24,562 bases of DNA from a virus: positions 1 through 24,562 of the IMG/VR virus record IMGVR_UViG_3300009610_000088. One strand, given 5' to 3'. This document shows, in pieces, positions 5,687 to 14,497 of the stretch. The position numbers and the translations under genes are program-made. The notes under the pieces were generated by a model. It saw only the letters and a program-made list of their open reading frames with translations, did no database searches and was not told the origin of the DNA. Position 1 is the stretch's first letter. Each line of letters begins with the position of its first letter.

Positions 5687-5880
5687 TGGACAAGATCTGC
5701 CGGAACTGCAGCAACTGGTCAGCTCGCAACACCGACGTCGGAATTTGCACCCTCAACCCGCGGGTCTGGGCCGGTAGCTGGGAGTACCCTGCGCAGTTCG
5801 CTATCGACACCTGCAGCCACTTCGAGGCAACCACCGTGCTCGCGCCCGTCGCGAAAGGGAAGGGCAAGAGTGCTGCCTGA
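5686..5880 (+). CDS. Cys-rich microprotein, second of a related pair
   Basis: A 64-residue protein starting at ATG 5686, one base overlapping the previous stop (TGATG). GAGGAGG lies upstream at good spacing. An ATG-less extension to 5647 would use GTG and is not needed. Motifs are C5-x2-C8-x2-W, G-x-C, then D-x-C-x2-F, followed by a basic Lys/Gly-rich tail (KGKGKS). The arrangement mirrors the previous gene and predicts a small zinc-binding fold. Function unknown. Confidence 0.65.
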   Translation: MDKICRNCSNWSARNTDVGICTLNPRVWAGSWEYPAQFAIDTCSHFEATTVLAPVAKGKGKSAA

Positions 5881-6124
5881 CTGGCTTCTCCTCCTGTGGT
5901 GGCAGATCTTCCCGCCGCCCATGATCTGGATCAGAGTCGTCTGCCACGGCTACCATGATGGCGAGAACGAAATCCAGATCCGCATCATGCGCCTCAACGT
6001 GCGCGGCCCGTTCTCCTCTACGCTCGAGCGCATCGTACAGCAGGGCGGCATCATCACGCCGCACCAGTTCGTGCCGCTCGCCAAAGTCTTCACCGTGGAG
6101 GAGATCGATGGCCAGGCACTTTGA
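5870..6124 (+). CDS. 84-residue hypothetical protein
   Basis: It starts at GTG 5870, overlapping the previous gene by 11 nt. The first 18 residues are hydrophobic and Trp-rich (LPDWLLLLWWQIFPPPMIW), which could be a short membrane anchor or simply a core helix. The rest looks like an alpha/beta soluble domain (GENEIQIRIMRLNVRGPF, QQGGIITPHQFVPLAKVF). It ends by overlapping the start of the ATPase gene by 17 nt, and GGAGG inside its end is the ATPase ribosome binding site. No family is recognised. Confidence 0.55.
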   Translation: MLPDWLLLLWWQIFPPPMIWIRVVCHGYHDGENEIQIRIMRLNVRGPFSSTLERIVQQGGIITPHQFVPLAKVFTVEEIDGQAL

Positions 6125-7322
6125 GAACTGGCTCAAGGCGTACATGAGTTACACCGCGGCGACAGAACCGCCCGCCATTTTCAATTACTGGGTTGGGGTG
6201 AGTACCATCGCGGCCGCCTTGCAGGGGAAGGTGTATCTGGGAATGGGTTTATTCGAGTGGACTCCCACTTCGTACATCATCCTCGTCGGACCCAGCGGCT
6301 GCGGCAAGTCGAGCGCCATTCACTCCGGCATGAACCTGCTGCGCCAGGTGAAGGGAATTCACTTCGGGTCCGACACCCTGACGTGGCAAGCGATGATCGA
6401 CGAGCTGCTCGCCACCACCGTCACCCGCGGCAAGGGCACGCAGCGCCGCCACTCCTCGATAACGTATGCCGTCGATGAGCTGGGTACTTTCTTGAACCCA
6501 CGCGACAACAAGCTGATGTCGAGTCTCACGAAATTGTGGGGCGGAGACGGCGGGCAGAACTTCTCGAAGTCGACGAGGGGCGAAGGATTGCTGGAGGTGA
6601 TGCGGCCGCAGCTTAACCTTCTGGCCGGCGCAACGCCATCCTGGATATCGGAGCATCTGCCCCCCGCGCTGATCGGCGGCGGGTTCACCAGCCGCTGCGT
6701 ACTCGTGTATGCCGAAGCGAAGCAGAACCTGGTGGCCTACCCGCGGCGCGCGAGTTTGCAGCAGGGACTCGGCGAGGTGTGGAAGATGGGACCGAAGCTC
6801 ACCGAGGATCTGGTTGCCATCTCGAAACTGCAAGGCGAGTTCACCCTCAGCGAAGAAGCGTATGCGCGCGGCGAATCCTGGTACGAGCAATCATCGAAGC
6901 TGCCTCCAGTGGGTCTGCCCCCAGAACATTTTTCCGGTTATTTAAATAGGCGCCAGGCTCACATGCATAAGCTCGCGATGTCGTTGAGTGCGGCTGAAAA
7001 CAATTCGCTGATCATCGAGTCCCGGCATTTGGATGAAGCCATCATGATGCTCGAGACAACGGAGAGAACCATGCCGGTAGCCATCGCCGGTCTCAATGAG
7101 GAACTTCGTCCTGCGATCCGGGTCGAAGAAGTTCTACGCCGGTATGGCTCTGTAAACCAAGTCGATCTCTACGCTCGGTTCAAAAACAAAATGGACTGGC
7201 GGACTTTTATACAAATCCTGAAGCAGCTTGAAGACGCCGGCATGGTTTGCGAAACACACACCGCCACCGGCCGCGCGGTGCGCTGGCTCGGAGCACAACC
7301 AAAAGACTCGCTGCCGAGTTAG
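6108..7322 (+). CDS. DUF3987-type P-loop ATPase (primase/helicase-associated)
   Basis: A 404-residue protein starting at ATG 6108, with GGAGG at 6097-6101 six nt upstream; a longer frame from 5955 overlaps the preceding gene. The N-terminal block FENWLKAYMSYTAATEPP with FNYWVGVSTIAAAL matches the start of DUF3987 phage proteins. The Walker A motif is GPSGCGKSS (61-69, Lys 67), and the Walker B-like motif ends in V122-D123-E124. The C-terminal 65 residues (about 330-395) look like a winged helix (VNQVDLYARF, ILKQLEDAGMV). DUF3987 proteins are linked to phage replication, often beside or fused to primase modules; ATP-dependent action on DNA is therefore inferred. It is the last plus-strand gene and its stop overlaps the stop of the converging gene. 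Confidence 0.8.
   Translation: MARHFENWLKAYMSYTAATEPPAIFNYWVGVSTIAAALQGKVYLGMGLFEWTPTSYIILVGPSGCGKSSAIHSGMNLLRQVKGIHFGSDTLTWQAMIDELLATTVTRGKGTQRRHSSITYAVDELGTFLNPRDNKLMSSLTKLWGGDGGQNFSKSTRGEGLLEVMRPQLNLLAGATPSWISEHLPPALIGGGFTSRCVLVYAEAKQNLVAYPRRASLQQGLGEVWKMGPKLTEDLVAISKLQGEFTLSEEAYARGESWYEQSSKLPPVGLPPEHFSGYLNRRQAHMHKLAMSLSAAENNSLIIESRHLDEAIMMLETTERTMPVAIAGLNEELRPAIRVEEVLRRYGSVNQVDLYARFKNKMDWRTFIQILKQLEDAGMVCETHTATGRAVRWLGAQPKDSLPS
7319..7322. other. Overlapping stop codons of converging genes
   Basis: The four bases TTAG hold the TAG of the plus-strand ATPase gene (7320-7322) and, on the minus strand, the TAA of the giant protein gene (7319-7321). There is no spacer and no hairpin, so any transcript termination must occur inside the opposing gene or by another mechanism. 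Confidence 0.95.
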
Positions 7323-10300
7323 CGCGGCATCGGATACGTGTCAGGGTAGAGACCCTTCAGGCGATCCCGCATGAATTGGCGCTGCCGATGCGGACCGGCA
7401 GGCGTGCCGCTCTCCTCGAGATTCTGTTTCTTGTCGCGCATCATGAAGCTTCGGTGATACGTCCCCAGAGTGCGCTCGAAACTCTGCGGCAGAATCTTGT
7501 TGATCTTGGCGATCTCCTCGTGGACTAGCGCCCGTTCCTCCGGGTTGCCCGTCCGGCTATAGGCGGCATTATATTTGCGCTGCATCCCGTCGAGCAGCCC
7601 GTTGTAGTAGATCGACAATTCCGCATTGGCATACTGCTGCTCCTGCGCCTTGGCCGCGCGGCCGGACCGGGCACCGAGCGCCACGCCCACCACCTCGGCG
7701 ACATGCGAGGGATTGGATGTGTCGATGCCGACGACCTTCTCGCCGCTGGCGCTGCTGATCTGCTTGTCGCGCAAGGTTTCCCTCGCCCGCTCCGCTCTCG
7801 CCATCCAAGCCGGCACGAGCGCCTTGAAGACTTGCTCCGACACCGGGCCGCCTTCGACGGCAGCCTTCATGGCAGTCATGAGTTGGCCGCCCCACGGGCC
7901 ACCCACTTCCTCGCCTATATTCCAGAACCCTGTCTTGGCGTTCATCCTGCCGCCGAACATCTTGATGACCTCGTCTACGCCCGGGATGGGATCCGCCTGG
8001 CTGAAGGCGTCTTTCAAATCGTACGGGCCGATCTTGCTATTCGCACCGTTGATGGCATAGTCGGCCACTTCCTCACTCGTGGACCGGGCGATCAGTTCTC
8101 GGACCGTCTGCTGGATGTCGAGGTAGGGATCCTTCGTACCCATCCACTTCCGGAACCAGGTGCCGAGCGCATTGATCAGAGCCATGAGGGGTGCGGCTCC
8201 CAAGAAACCCCGGAGGCCGCCGAGAAATAACTGCGTGATGAATAACTTCTTCTTGGCCTGGCTCTGCGTCTGAAGCCAGATGTTATTCATCAGGAAACTT
8301 TTGAAGATGAGCGGTATCGCCAGCCCGCGCTGGAGCATGGAACGGTTCGAAGGCTCATGGCTCCCCTGCGCCTTGAGCACCACATCCCTGGCTGCCATGT
8401 AGGGATCGGGGTGGCCTTGCTTGGCGAAGGCCCGGGAGCCAGCCAGGAGACCGACACGCCGGGTCCACTCCTCGCTCCACTGGTGGCCGGCCAGACTCCA
8501 TTCGCCGAACGTCTTGAAGAGCTTGTCTATCCCCCGGCCCACGCCCTGCACGTCGGTTCCCCCCTCCTTGCCGAAGCCGAGGGGATGGAGGCCGAAGATG
8601 CCGGTGAGTCCCTGCTCGAAGGTGGAGATGTTGGCGAGGCCGGCGATCTGGTGGGCGTTGCTGTCGCCGGTCAGCCCTTCGCCCCGGCCCCGTTGCAGCA
8701 CTGCCCAGTCCTCTTCGGAGAGGCCACCGGTGTAGTTCTCCTGGTAGGTTTCGTACTCGCCGCCACCGCGCAGCTTCATCCGCACCTTGTGGCTAGTCCG
8801 GTCATAGGCCCGCTTGGTGTAGACCTTGGTCACATCATGCATCGCCCGCGTGATTTCCCAAGCGGCTCTGGGCATGCCGACCTCGGCCGACAACACCTGA
8901 GCGACGTTGAGCACCTGGACGAAGTTCTGGTAGATCTGCACGGGACCGAAGCCGAGGAACCAGGTAGCGGCGGCGCCGACGATCGAGTTGTTCTGCACCT
9001 TCGGATTGAGAAGGGCGGTCTTGGTGTCCTTCATCAGGTCGGTCAGGCGGTTGACGTGCGAGGTGTCGACGATGACGTTGCTGCCGCTCACCATCTCGTT
9101 GCGCCACTTTTCCGCATCGAGTACGGACTGCTCGAGGTTCCCGCGCTGCTCCGTCCGCCCGATGTGATTGGCAATCGAGGAGACGTAGGCGGAGAAGGCG
9201 CGCTGCGCGTCCCGGCTGAAGCCCTTGGTTCCCTTGCGGCGGTTCAGGCGGGAGAAGAAGGAGCGCTGGTTCATCGAGGCCGCGATGATCTGGTCGAACG
9301 CCGCTTCGAACGTGGCACGCTGCTCGGCGGTCAGGTTGAGATCCGCCGCGAGTTTGCCGGCCAGTTTCCTGGTGACGGCAGGCGGAAGATACCCGGCATC
9401 CCGCGCCTCGGCGGTGGTATTCTCCATGATCCTGATGCCGCCGGGTTCGATGGTAATCCCTTCGTCCCGGTAGCGCTCCTCCATAGCCCTGGCCGCATCC
9501 TTGGCGGCGTGCTCGGTCGGGAGGTGCTCGACCTGATCGACTTGCAGTTTGCCGTTGGCATCGCGCCTCTTGGCTACGACCATCCACTGGCCGAAGCGAT
9601 CCAGAGGAAAATAGTTTCCGCGCATCTTCTCGTCGAACTGCGCGTTGATCTCGGCGGTGGCTTTGGCAAGTGCATCCGGGTCGGAGATCTCGCGCTGGAG
9701 TTCGGAGATCGTCGCCTGCCGCAGCGCTTCCCAGGAGTCATGGAAGAACTGCTGGATCTGGTGGTAGACCTCGTAGCCCTTTTCGCTGACGCCGTAGAGG
9801 TCGCCGGTACGGGCCAGTTCCTCGGGAGAGAGCTTGCGTTGAAACGTGTCGCTCGCCTTGGTGGCGGCAAAGGCCAGATCGCTGACGGCTTGCGCCTGCT
9901 CCGATCCGAGATTGCGCCATGCCTTGGCGATCTCCCCGCCCCGGTCCTTCCACCGGAAGACTTCTATCTCCAGCCGGTCCTTGGCCTTGAGCATCGCCTG
10001 GATGGGAGCGAAGTCCTTGAATTTCCAGGCCGCCCAGCGGAACTGGGTGAGGAGGCGCTGCAACCTTCCGAAGCTTTTGACCGAATCTTTGAAGCGGTCT
10101 GCGGGAGGAAGGTTCGGGTTGGTGGCATCGGGCATCGCGCCCAACGGAGGCAGCGGGGGCGGTTCCACCCGGGCCTGACCCGGCAGTGGGGGAGGCTGCC
10201 CGGAAACCTGCGCTGGCTGGCCCTGTAGCGAGCCGGTGGGCTGGGTGGCTGTGACGGACGCCGGACGGGCAGCGGGCGCTCCTGGGCTAACTGGCGGTGC

Positions 10301-13120
10301 AGCAGAGGGCATCAGCCGAGCCTTCATCGAGATGTCAGCAGGAAGCTCGCGGTTCTGGTGGAACCCAGCAGCAATCGATTGCTCCGGGTAGTCAGCCTCG
10401 ATGAGCGGGTGGTTGGTCGGGATGTCGACGTAGTAGACACCGCCGTTACCCGCCACCTGCTTATCAGCGTAAGCCTGAGCATAGACGGGATCACTGGAAA
10501 ACCAGCGAGGCCCGTCGATGGGCACGTCCTTCGCGCCTCCGCTATACATCCGAGTCATGCCGGGTTTCGGCGGTGGCGGCGCAGCAGCGGGCATTCCTGC
10601 ACGCCTCTCCGCTTCGACAATCTTCTCCGCCTCCTGGAATATGTCTATCGCCGCCATCCGCACCTGCGGACCGTACTTGGCCACGATCGCCTCGACGAAA
10701 TTCCCAACATGAATCAATCCACGGGCCACGTCGCCCCGGATCGAGAGCGCCATCTTGCTGATGACTTTCGGATCGAGGAAGGCGCCCATCGAAGCCCGTC
10801 CGCCGGTGAAGAGACCCATCTTGCGGAGTTCTTCGTCGGCTGCTTTGCCTTCGGCATCCCACTTGTCGAGCGTACTCTGAGGCACAGGTTCCTCGACCCC
10901 CGCAGCCTGGAGAGTACTGTCAACGAACACATCCTCGCTGCGCGCAGGCTGAGGGCCGGTCGGGGTATCTACCACCATGTCGGCATCGGGAGCCTCAGGC
11001 TTCAGGGTTGTCGGCCTACTCCAGTCGATGTTTCCCTGCTCGTCCGTCGAGATGCCCTGTTGGGCGAGCCATGCCCGGTACTCGGGCACGTTGATGTTTG
11101 GCCCAGGTGCTGCCGCAGAGGGAGGTGCCACTGGCTGCGGAGGCTGGACATTGACGCCCGGCCGAACAGCTCCGATATCGTGGAAGCGCGGCTCCGGCGT
11201 TCGCCCCTGTGCCTCTTCCACGCTCTTCGCCCACGTCAGCAGATCCGCTCTCGTCGGCGCAGGTTCCGGTGCGGCTACCGATGGTGCCGGTTCGGGGGTA
11301 GTCTCCCAAACCTCGATCAGCTTCTGCCGGATGTCCACAGCCTGCGGGTCTTCCGATCCCAGCCACTCCCACAGAAGCTCGTGCACCTGCGGGTCGTTGG
11401 GATGCACCGGGTCACCCCGCATCGACAACCGGCGACTTATCTCTTCCCGCGCATCGCCAAGCAACACGGCAGCCGGGTCCACCACCCTCTCCTGCGGGAT
11501 CACGCCGGCGCGCCGCTGCTCCTGGCTCTGCCTTTGGAATACCTGCGCCGACTGCTCGGCAGGACTCGTTCCCGGGGCAGGCGTCTGCGTCGGACCCGTT
11601 AACCCGAAGGCTTCGGCTGATGCACGGGCCGAGGGAATCATGCCTGTTCCGGGGGGAGTCGGTGCGTAAGGAAGCGGCGGAAGCGGTGGCACCGGGCGAC
11701 CACTGTAGTTGAAGTCCTGGAGTTGCCGGGTGCGGAACACCTCGGCGGATTCTTCAGCCGGACCCGGTGGCGGCGTCGGTATCGGCGGGCCGAAGGCTTC
11801 AGCGGATCTACGGGCTGCACCTCCCCCAGGACTGAGATCCTTAGGCGGCACTCCGGTGGCAGGTTGGATGATGAACTGAACCGGGGGCGCGGCTTTCGCG
11901 TTGTAGGCGTCGAAGTTCATCGTCCGCTTGGTCATCGGTGAGGGCTTCTCCGGGCGATGCGCCAGATGCCCGCCGCCCTCCATCAGGAAGCTGAAAAGGA
12001 ATGTCTCGAATAGCCGCCAGAACGTGTCGGTCTGCGGGATGTTGTAGTACTTCTCATGCAGGATCGCCATGATCTCCTGCACCAACTCGGTGATGGAACC
12101 GACACTAGCCGTTGCGAGAAACCCCTTGGTGATACCTCGCATGGCGAGGAAGGGAGCAACGCTGTTGAGAGCAGCGATGAAAGCACCGACTCCCACAGAG
12201 GAGCCGGGCGCTTTGACGCCGAGCTTTTCCATCTCGTTGTAGCGTTGCCCGATATCGTTGGTGGCGCTCGCCACGAAACCGCCAAGGGGACCACCGGCGA
12301 TTGTGCCCGCTACCGTGAAGGCCATCGGGCCGAACATCTTACCCAGCCTGAACCCGGCGTAGTCCATGATCGTGGACTTACCCGTCGCCACGTCCTCGTG
12401 GGTTGGCCCCTCATAATCCATGTAACTCCGGAACGTCGGATCGGTGATCCACGGCTTCTTGAGTTCGCCAATATCCTCGGAGAGAGGTTTCTTTTTCTTG
12501 TATTTGTCTTTGACTAAACTCGCCTTGGCGTTTTCCTGTGTCGCGACTAAGGCTTGGAGGGTGGCAATGGCATTGTTGGGCAAGTCTTTCAGACTCGCCG
12601 CCGCGCCCTGCGCCCCTAGGACCGCACCCGGACCAACGGATGCCCTGACTCCCGTATTGACCGCCTGCCGCATGATGTCGGGTAAGTTGGCGGGTGCAGG
12701 CTCAGGCCCACCAGGTGCCAATCCCGGAGGCAACGGAGGCGGAGGCACTACTGGAGTCCTGGTGGTTATCGTCGTGCGTCCATCCGGACCCACTGACGAG
12801 GTCACATACTGAGGACGTGCCACGGTGAGTTGAGGCACGCCGCTGACGCGAGGCGCAGGCGCACCAAAGACAGGCGCAGAGGGACTCTGTTGAGGAAGCC
12901 CCCCTGTTGCAACCGCCGGGGATACCGCCGTTGCCGACGGAGCTTGGCCCACCGGCACCACGCCAGTGGGCATAGGTTGAGCAGCAGTGGGAGCAACCCC
13001 CACGGGAATGACTCCCGGCGGCATGGGTAGGGGTGCTCTACTTACCCCGGCAGGAGCACTCACGGAGACGCCGCTTATTGGAATAACTCCAGGCGGCATG
13101 GGAAAAGCTCGGCTGCTCAT
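7319..13120 (-). CDS. Giant polyvalent internal virion protein (PLxRFG, ART-like)
   Basis: A 1933-residue protein, start ATG with AAGG 9 nt upstream. The order is: three MPPGVIP-type repeats (1-60); a Pro-rich low-complexity zone; a hydrophobic helical block (about 260-390) with GPMAFTVAGTIAGGPLGGF; two SAEAFG/AE-x-SA-x-VF repeats (about 436-545); a helical domain with HVGNFVEAIVAKYGPQV (about 780-840); an ADP-ribosyltransferase-like segment (about 853-935) with RMYSGG, RWFSSDPVYAQAYAD and VYYVDIP; the PLxRFG motif as YFPLDRFGQW (about 1168-1177); and a long helical tail with a GFGPVQIYQNFVQ stretch. This is the architecture of phage and plasmid polyvalent proteins (family knowledge). They are probably injected with DNA. 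The position last in the virion operon fits an ejection protein. Enzyme activity is inferred. Confidence 0.8.
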   Translation of the reverse strand: MSSRAFPMPPGVIPISGVSVSAPAGVSRAPLPMPPGVIPVGVAPTAAQPMPTGVVPVGQAPSATAVSPAVATGGLPQQSPSAPVFGAPAPRVSGVPQLTVARPQYVTSSVGPDGRTTITTRTPVVPPPPLPPGLAPGGPEPAPANLPDIMRQAVNTGVRASVGPGAVLGAQGAAASLKDLPNNAIATLQALVATQENAKASLVKDKYKKKKPLSEDIGELKKPWITDPTFRSYMDYEGPTHEDVATGKSTIMDYAGFRLGKMFGPMAFTVAGTIAGGPLGGFVASATNDIGQRYNEMEKLGVKAPGSSVGVGAFIAALNSVAPFLAMRGITKGFLATASVGSITELVQEIMAILHEKYYNIPQTDTFWRLFETFLFSFLMEGGGHLAHRPEKPSPMTKRTMNFDAYNAKAAPPVQFIIQPATGVPPKDLSPGGGAARRSAEAFGPPIPTPPPGPAEESAEVFRTRQLQDFNYSGRPVPPLPPLPYAPTPPGTGMIPSARASAEAFGLTGPTQTPAPGTSPAEQSAQVFQRQSQEQRRAGVIPQERVVDPAAVLLGDAREEISRRLSMRGDPVHPNDPQVHELLWEWLGSEDPQAVDIRQKLIEVWETTPEPAPSVAAPEPAPTRADLLTWAKSVEEAQGRTPEPRFHDIGAVRPGVNVQPPQPVAPPSAAAPGPNINVPEYRAWLAQQGISTDEQGNIDWSRPTTLKPEAPDADMVVDTPTGPQPARSEDVFVDSTLQAAGVEEPVPQSTLDKWDAEGKAADEELRKMGLFTGGRASMGAFLDPKVISKMALSIRGDVARGLIHVGNFVEAIVAKYGPQVRMAAIDIFQEAEKIVEAERRAGMPAAAPPPPKPGMTRMYSGGAKDVPIDGPRWFSSDPVYAQAYADKQVAGNGGVYYVDIPTNHPLIEADYPEQSIAAGFHQNRELPADISMKARLMPSAAPPVSPGAPAARPASVTATQPTGSLQGQPAQVSGQPPPLPGQARVEPPPLPPLGAMPDATNPNLPPADRFKDSVKSFGRLQRLLTQFRWAAWKFKDFAPIQAMLKAKDRLEIEVFRWKDRGGEIAKAWRNLGSEQAQAVSDLAFAATKASDTFQRKLSPEELARTGDLYGVSEKGYEVYHQIQQFFHDSWEALRQATISELQREISDPDALAKATAEINAQFDEKMRGNYFPLDRFGQWMVVAKRRDANGKLQVDQVEHLPTEHAAKDAARAMEERYRDEGITIEPGGIRIMENTTAEARDAGYLPPAVTRKLAGKLAADLNLTAEQRATFEAAFDQIIAASMNQRSFFSRLNRRKGTKGFSRDAQRAFSAYVSSIANHIGRTEQRGNLEQSVLDAEKWRNEMVSGSNVIVDTSHVNRLTDLMKDTKTALLNPKVQNNSIVGAAATWFLGFGPVQIYQNFVQVLNVAQVLSAEVGMPRAAWEITRAMHDVTKVYTKRAYDRTSHKVRMKLRGGGEYETYQENYTGGLSEEDWAVLQRGRGEGLTGDSNAHQIAGLANISTFEQGLTGIFGLHPLGFGKEGGTDVQGVGRGIDKLFKTFGEWSLAGHQWSEEWTRRVGLLAGSRAFAKQGHPDPYMAARDVVLKAQGSHEPSNRSMLQRGLAIPLIFKSFLMNNIWLQTQSQAKKKLFITQLFLGGLRGFLGAAPLMALINALGTWFRKWMGTKDPYLDIQQTVRELIARSTSEEVADYAINGANSKIGPYDLKDAFSQADPIPGVDEVIKMFGGRMNAKTGFWNIGEEVGGPWGGQLMTAMKAAVEGGPVSEQVFKALVPAWMARAERARETLRDKQISSASGEKVVGIDTSNPSHVAEVVGVALGARSGRAAKAQEQQYANAELSIYYNGLLDGMQRKYNAAYSRTGNPEERALVHEEIAKINKILPQSFERTLGTYHRSFMMRDKKQNLEESGTPAGPHRQRQFMRDRLKGLYPDTYPMPR
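13005..13102 (-). repeat. Repeated DNA coding for PMPPGVIP units
   Basis: Two near-identical segments, about 13005-13027 and 13080-13102 (both read GGAAT-A-CTCC-GGCGGCATGGG on the plus strand), encode two PMPPGVIPxx units at the N-terminus of the giant protein. A third, more diverged unit (PMPTGVVPVG) lies near 12960. They may be a linker or a sorting tail for packaging. Confidence 0.75.
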
Positions 13121-13129
13121 TGAGAATCC

Positions 13130-14497
13130 TTACTTACGGGGTGGCGGCACAACCTGCCACTTACCATCCGGACCCGCCCTCCAGACTTCTCCGGTTATGG
13201 GATCGTATCCGTCCGTCTTTGGATTGGCCCAAGCTGGAGGATCTTTTGGTGGTATCGGCTTCCCTTGTGCCGCTTGCGCTCGGGCATAGTTACGCATGGC
13301 GAGGGAATATACCTGCCTCTCCTGTTCCGCCGGATCGATCGGCTGATAGGGCTTGCCAGCGTTGTAAGCGGCTTGCATGTTGTTCCGCTCCTGACCGTAT
13401 ATACTGTCACCCGCTTCTTTCATGAAGGGCAGGAGTTTCTCGTTACCCTCCTTGGCGGCCATCCTCGCAGAGTTAGCCTGCGCCACAGCCAGATGACCTT
13501 GGTCGACTTTAAGCTTCTGCCTAGCAAGATCATCGAGACTAGCGTTGCGTTTTTGAAGGGCTTGGAATTCCGCCTCGTCGTTAGCGACTTTTCTCACAGC
13601 GAGGTTGTAATCCAAATCAGCCTGTCTGGCTGTCTCTTGTCGGGAAGTCTCAAGCGAGGCGGCGTTCTTCTCGCCGGTCGCAACTTCTCTCCCCTTGAAT
13701 CCTGCCGCTCTATCCCTTTCGGCTTGGTCTAACGAAGCCTGAGCAGCAGCCTGTCTGGCCTTCCTTCGCTCGTCCGCGCTCTGGGCTTCCCTGCGCTCGC
13801 CCTGGCTCTTATAGTCTCCGATTTTGGCTTCGCTCTCCAACTTATCCTGTTGAGCCTTGGCCTGCTTGGCCTGCCACTCACGTTCTGCTAACTCACGGGC
13901 AACCTGCATTTGCCGCTGCTGCGCGAGCGTGTTATACCCAGCAGTTACTGCGTTAACGGCGTTACCAATGCCGCTCTCTCCGGGGTATCTAGCACGGGTC
14001 ATCTGCTGCCCTGCCGCCAGCGCAATACCGGCTAAGCTGGGGTCAGTCAACCTATCCCAGATACCTGGTTTCTTAGCCTCAGCAGGCGGCTGCCATGTGC
14101 CCGCACCGGGACTTCCAGGAGGAATAATCGTATCAATCAACTTGTTGTCTTTGTCGAAGACGCGCTTAGTCCCATCGTTATCTTCCTCTGTATAACCTCC
14201 GTCCGGATCGTAAGTCGTTTTAGCGCCCCTCTTCCCTGCCGGTTTTGGAGTAACAGTCCCGAGAGTCTCACCGAGCGACGGCGGCATCGTGCGCGGCGCA
14301 CCCGGAGTAGGCATCGTGGGCCTGCCGAGCACCTCGCCACGTTGGGCCATGCCGCCGCCTCCATATCCAGGAGGAGTGCGGGCGTTCGGGTTGATCCCCG
14401 GCGTGCCGAACCCAGGATTGACTACCGGAGCGATGCCTCCGAACTTCTGCGCGAGAGCCATCAGCAATTGCGGATTAATGGGTGGTACGGCTGGCAT
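13130..14497 (-). CDS. Putative internal virion protein, coiled coil
   Basis: A 455-residue protein that starts directly after the upstream stop, with GGAG 9-10 nt before the ATG. The first 60 residues are Pro/Gly-rich (NPGFGTPGINPNARTPPGYG). Next comes a charged segment DPDGGYTEEDNDGTKRVFD. Residues about 185-350 form a long, Ala/Gln/Glu/Arg-rich helix with heptad-like pattern (RELAEREWQAKQAKAQQDKL and similar), and the C-terminus is Pro-rich with DPITGEVWRAGPDGKW. No family is recognised. Its place between low-complexity virion genes and the giant polyvalent protein suggests an ejection or inner core protein, similar in role to podovirus internal proteins; this is inference from position and composition. 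Confidence 0.65.
   Translation of the reverse strand: MPAVPPINPQLLMALAQKFGGIAPVVNPGFGTPGINPNARTPPGYGGGGMAQRGEVLGRPTMPTPGAPRTMPPSLGETLGTVTPKPAGKRGAKTTYDPDGGYTEEDNDGTKRVFDKDNKLIDTIIPPGSPGAGTWQPPAEAKKPGIWDRLTDPSLAGIALAAGQQMTRARYPGESGIGNAVNAVTAGYNTLAQQRQMQVARELAEREWQAKQAKAQQDKLESEAKIGDYKSQGERREAQSADERRKARQAAAQASLDQAERDRAAGFKGREVATGEKNAASLETSRQETARQADLDYNLAVRKVANDEAEFQALQKRNASLDDLARQKLKVDQGHLAVAQANSARMAAKEGNEKLLPFMKEAGDSIYGQERNNMQAAYNAGKPYQPIDPAEQERQVYSLAMRNYARAQAAQGKPIPPKDPPAWANPKTDGYDPITGEVWRAGPDGKWQVVPPPRK

Noticed and set aside
8357-10228. A 623-codon open frame on the plus strand
   Set aside because: It lies entirely antisense to the giant polyvalent gene, whose frame shows known motifs. The plus-strand product looks like a typical GC-rich shadow with His, Gly, Leu and Arg.
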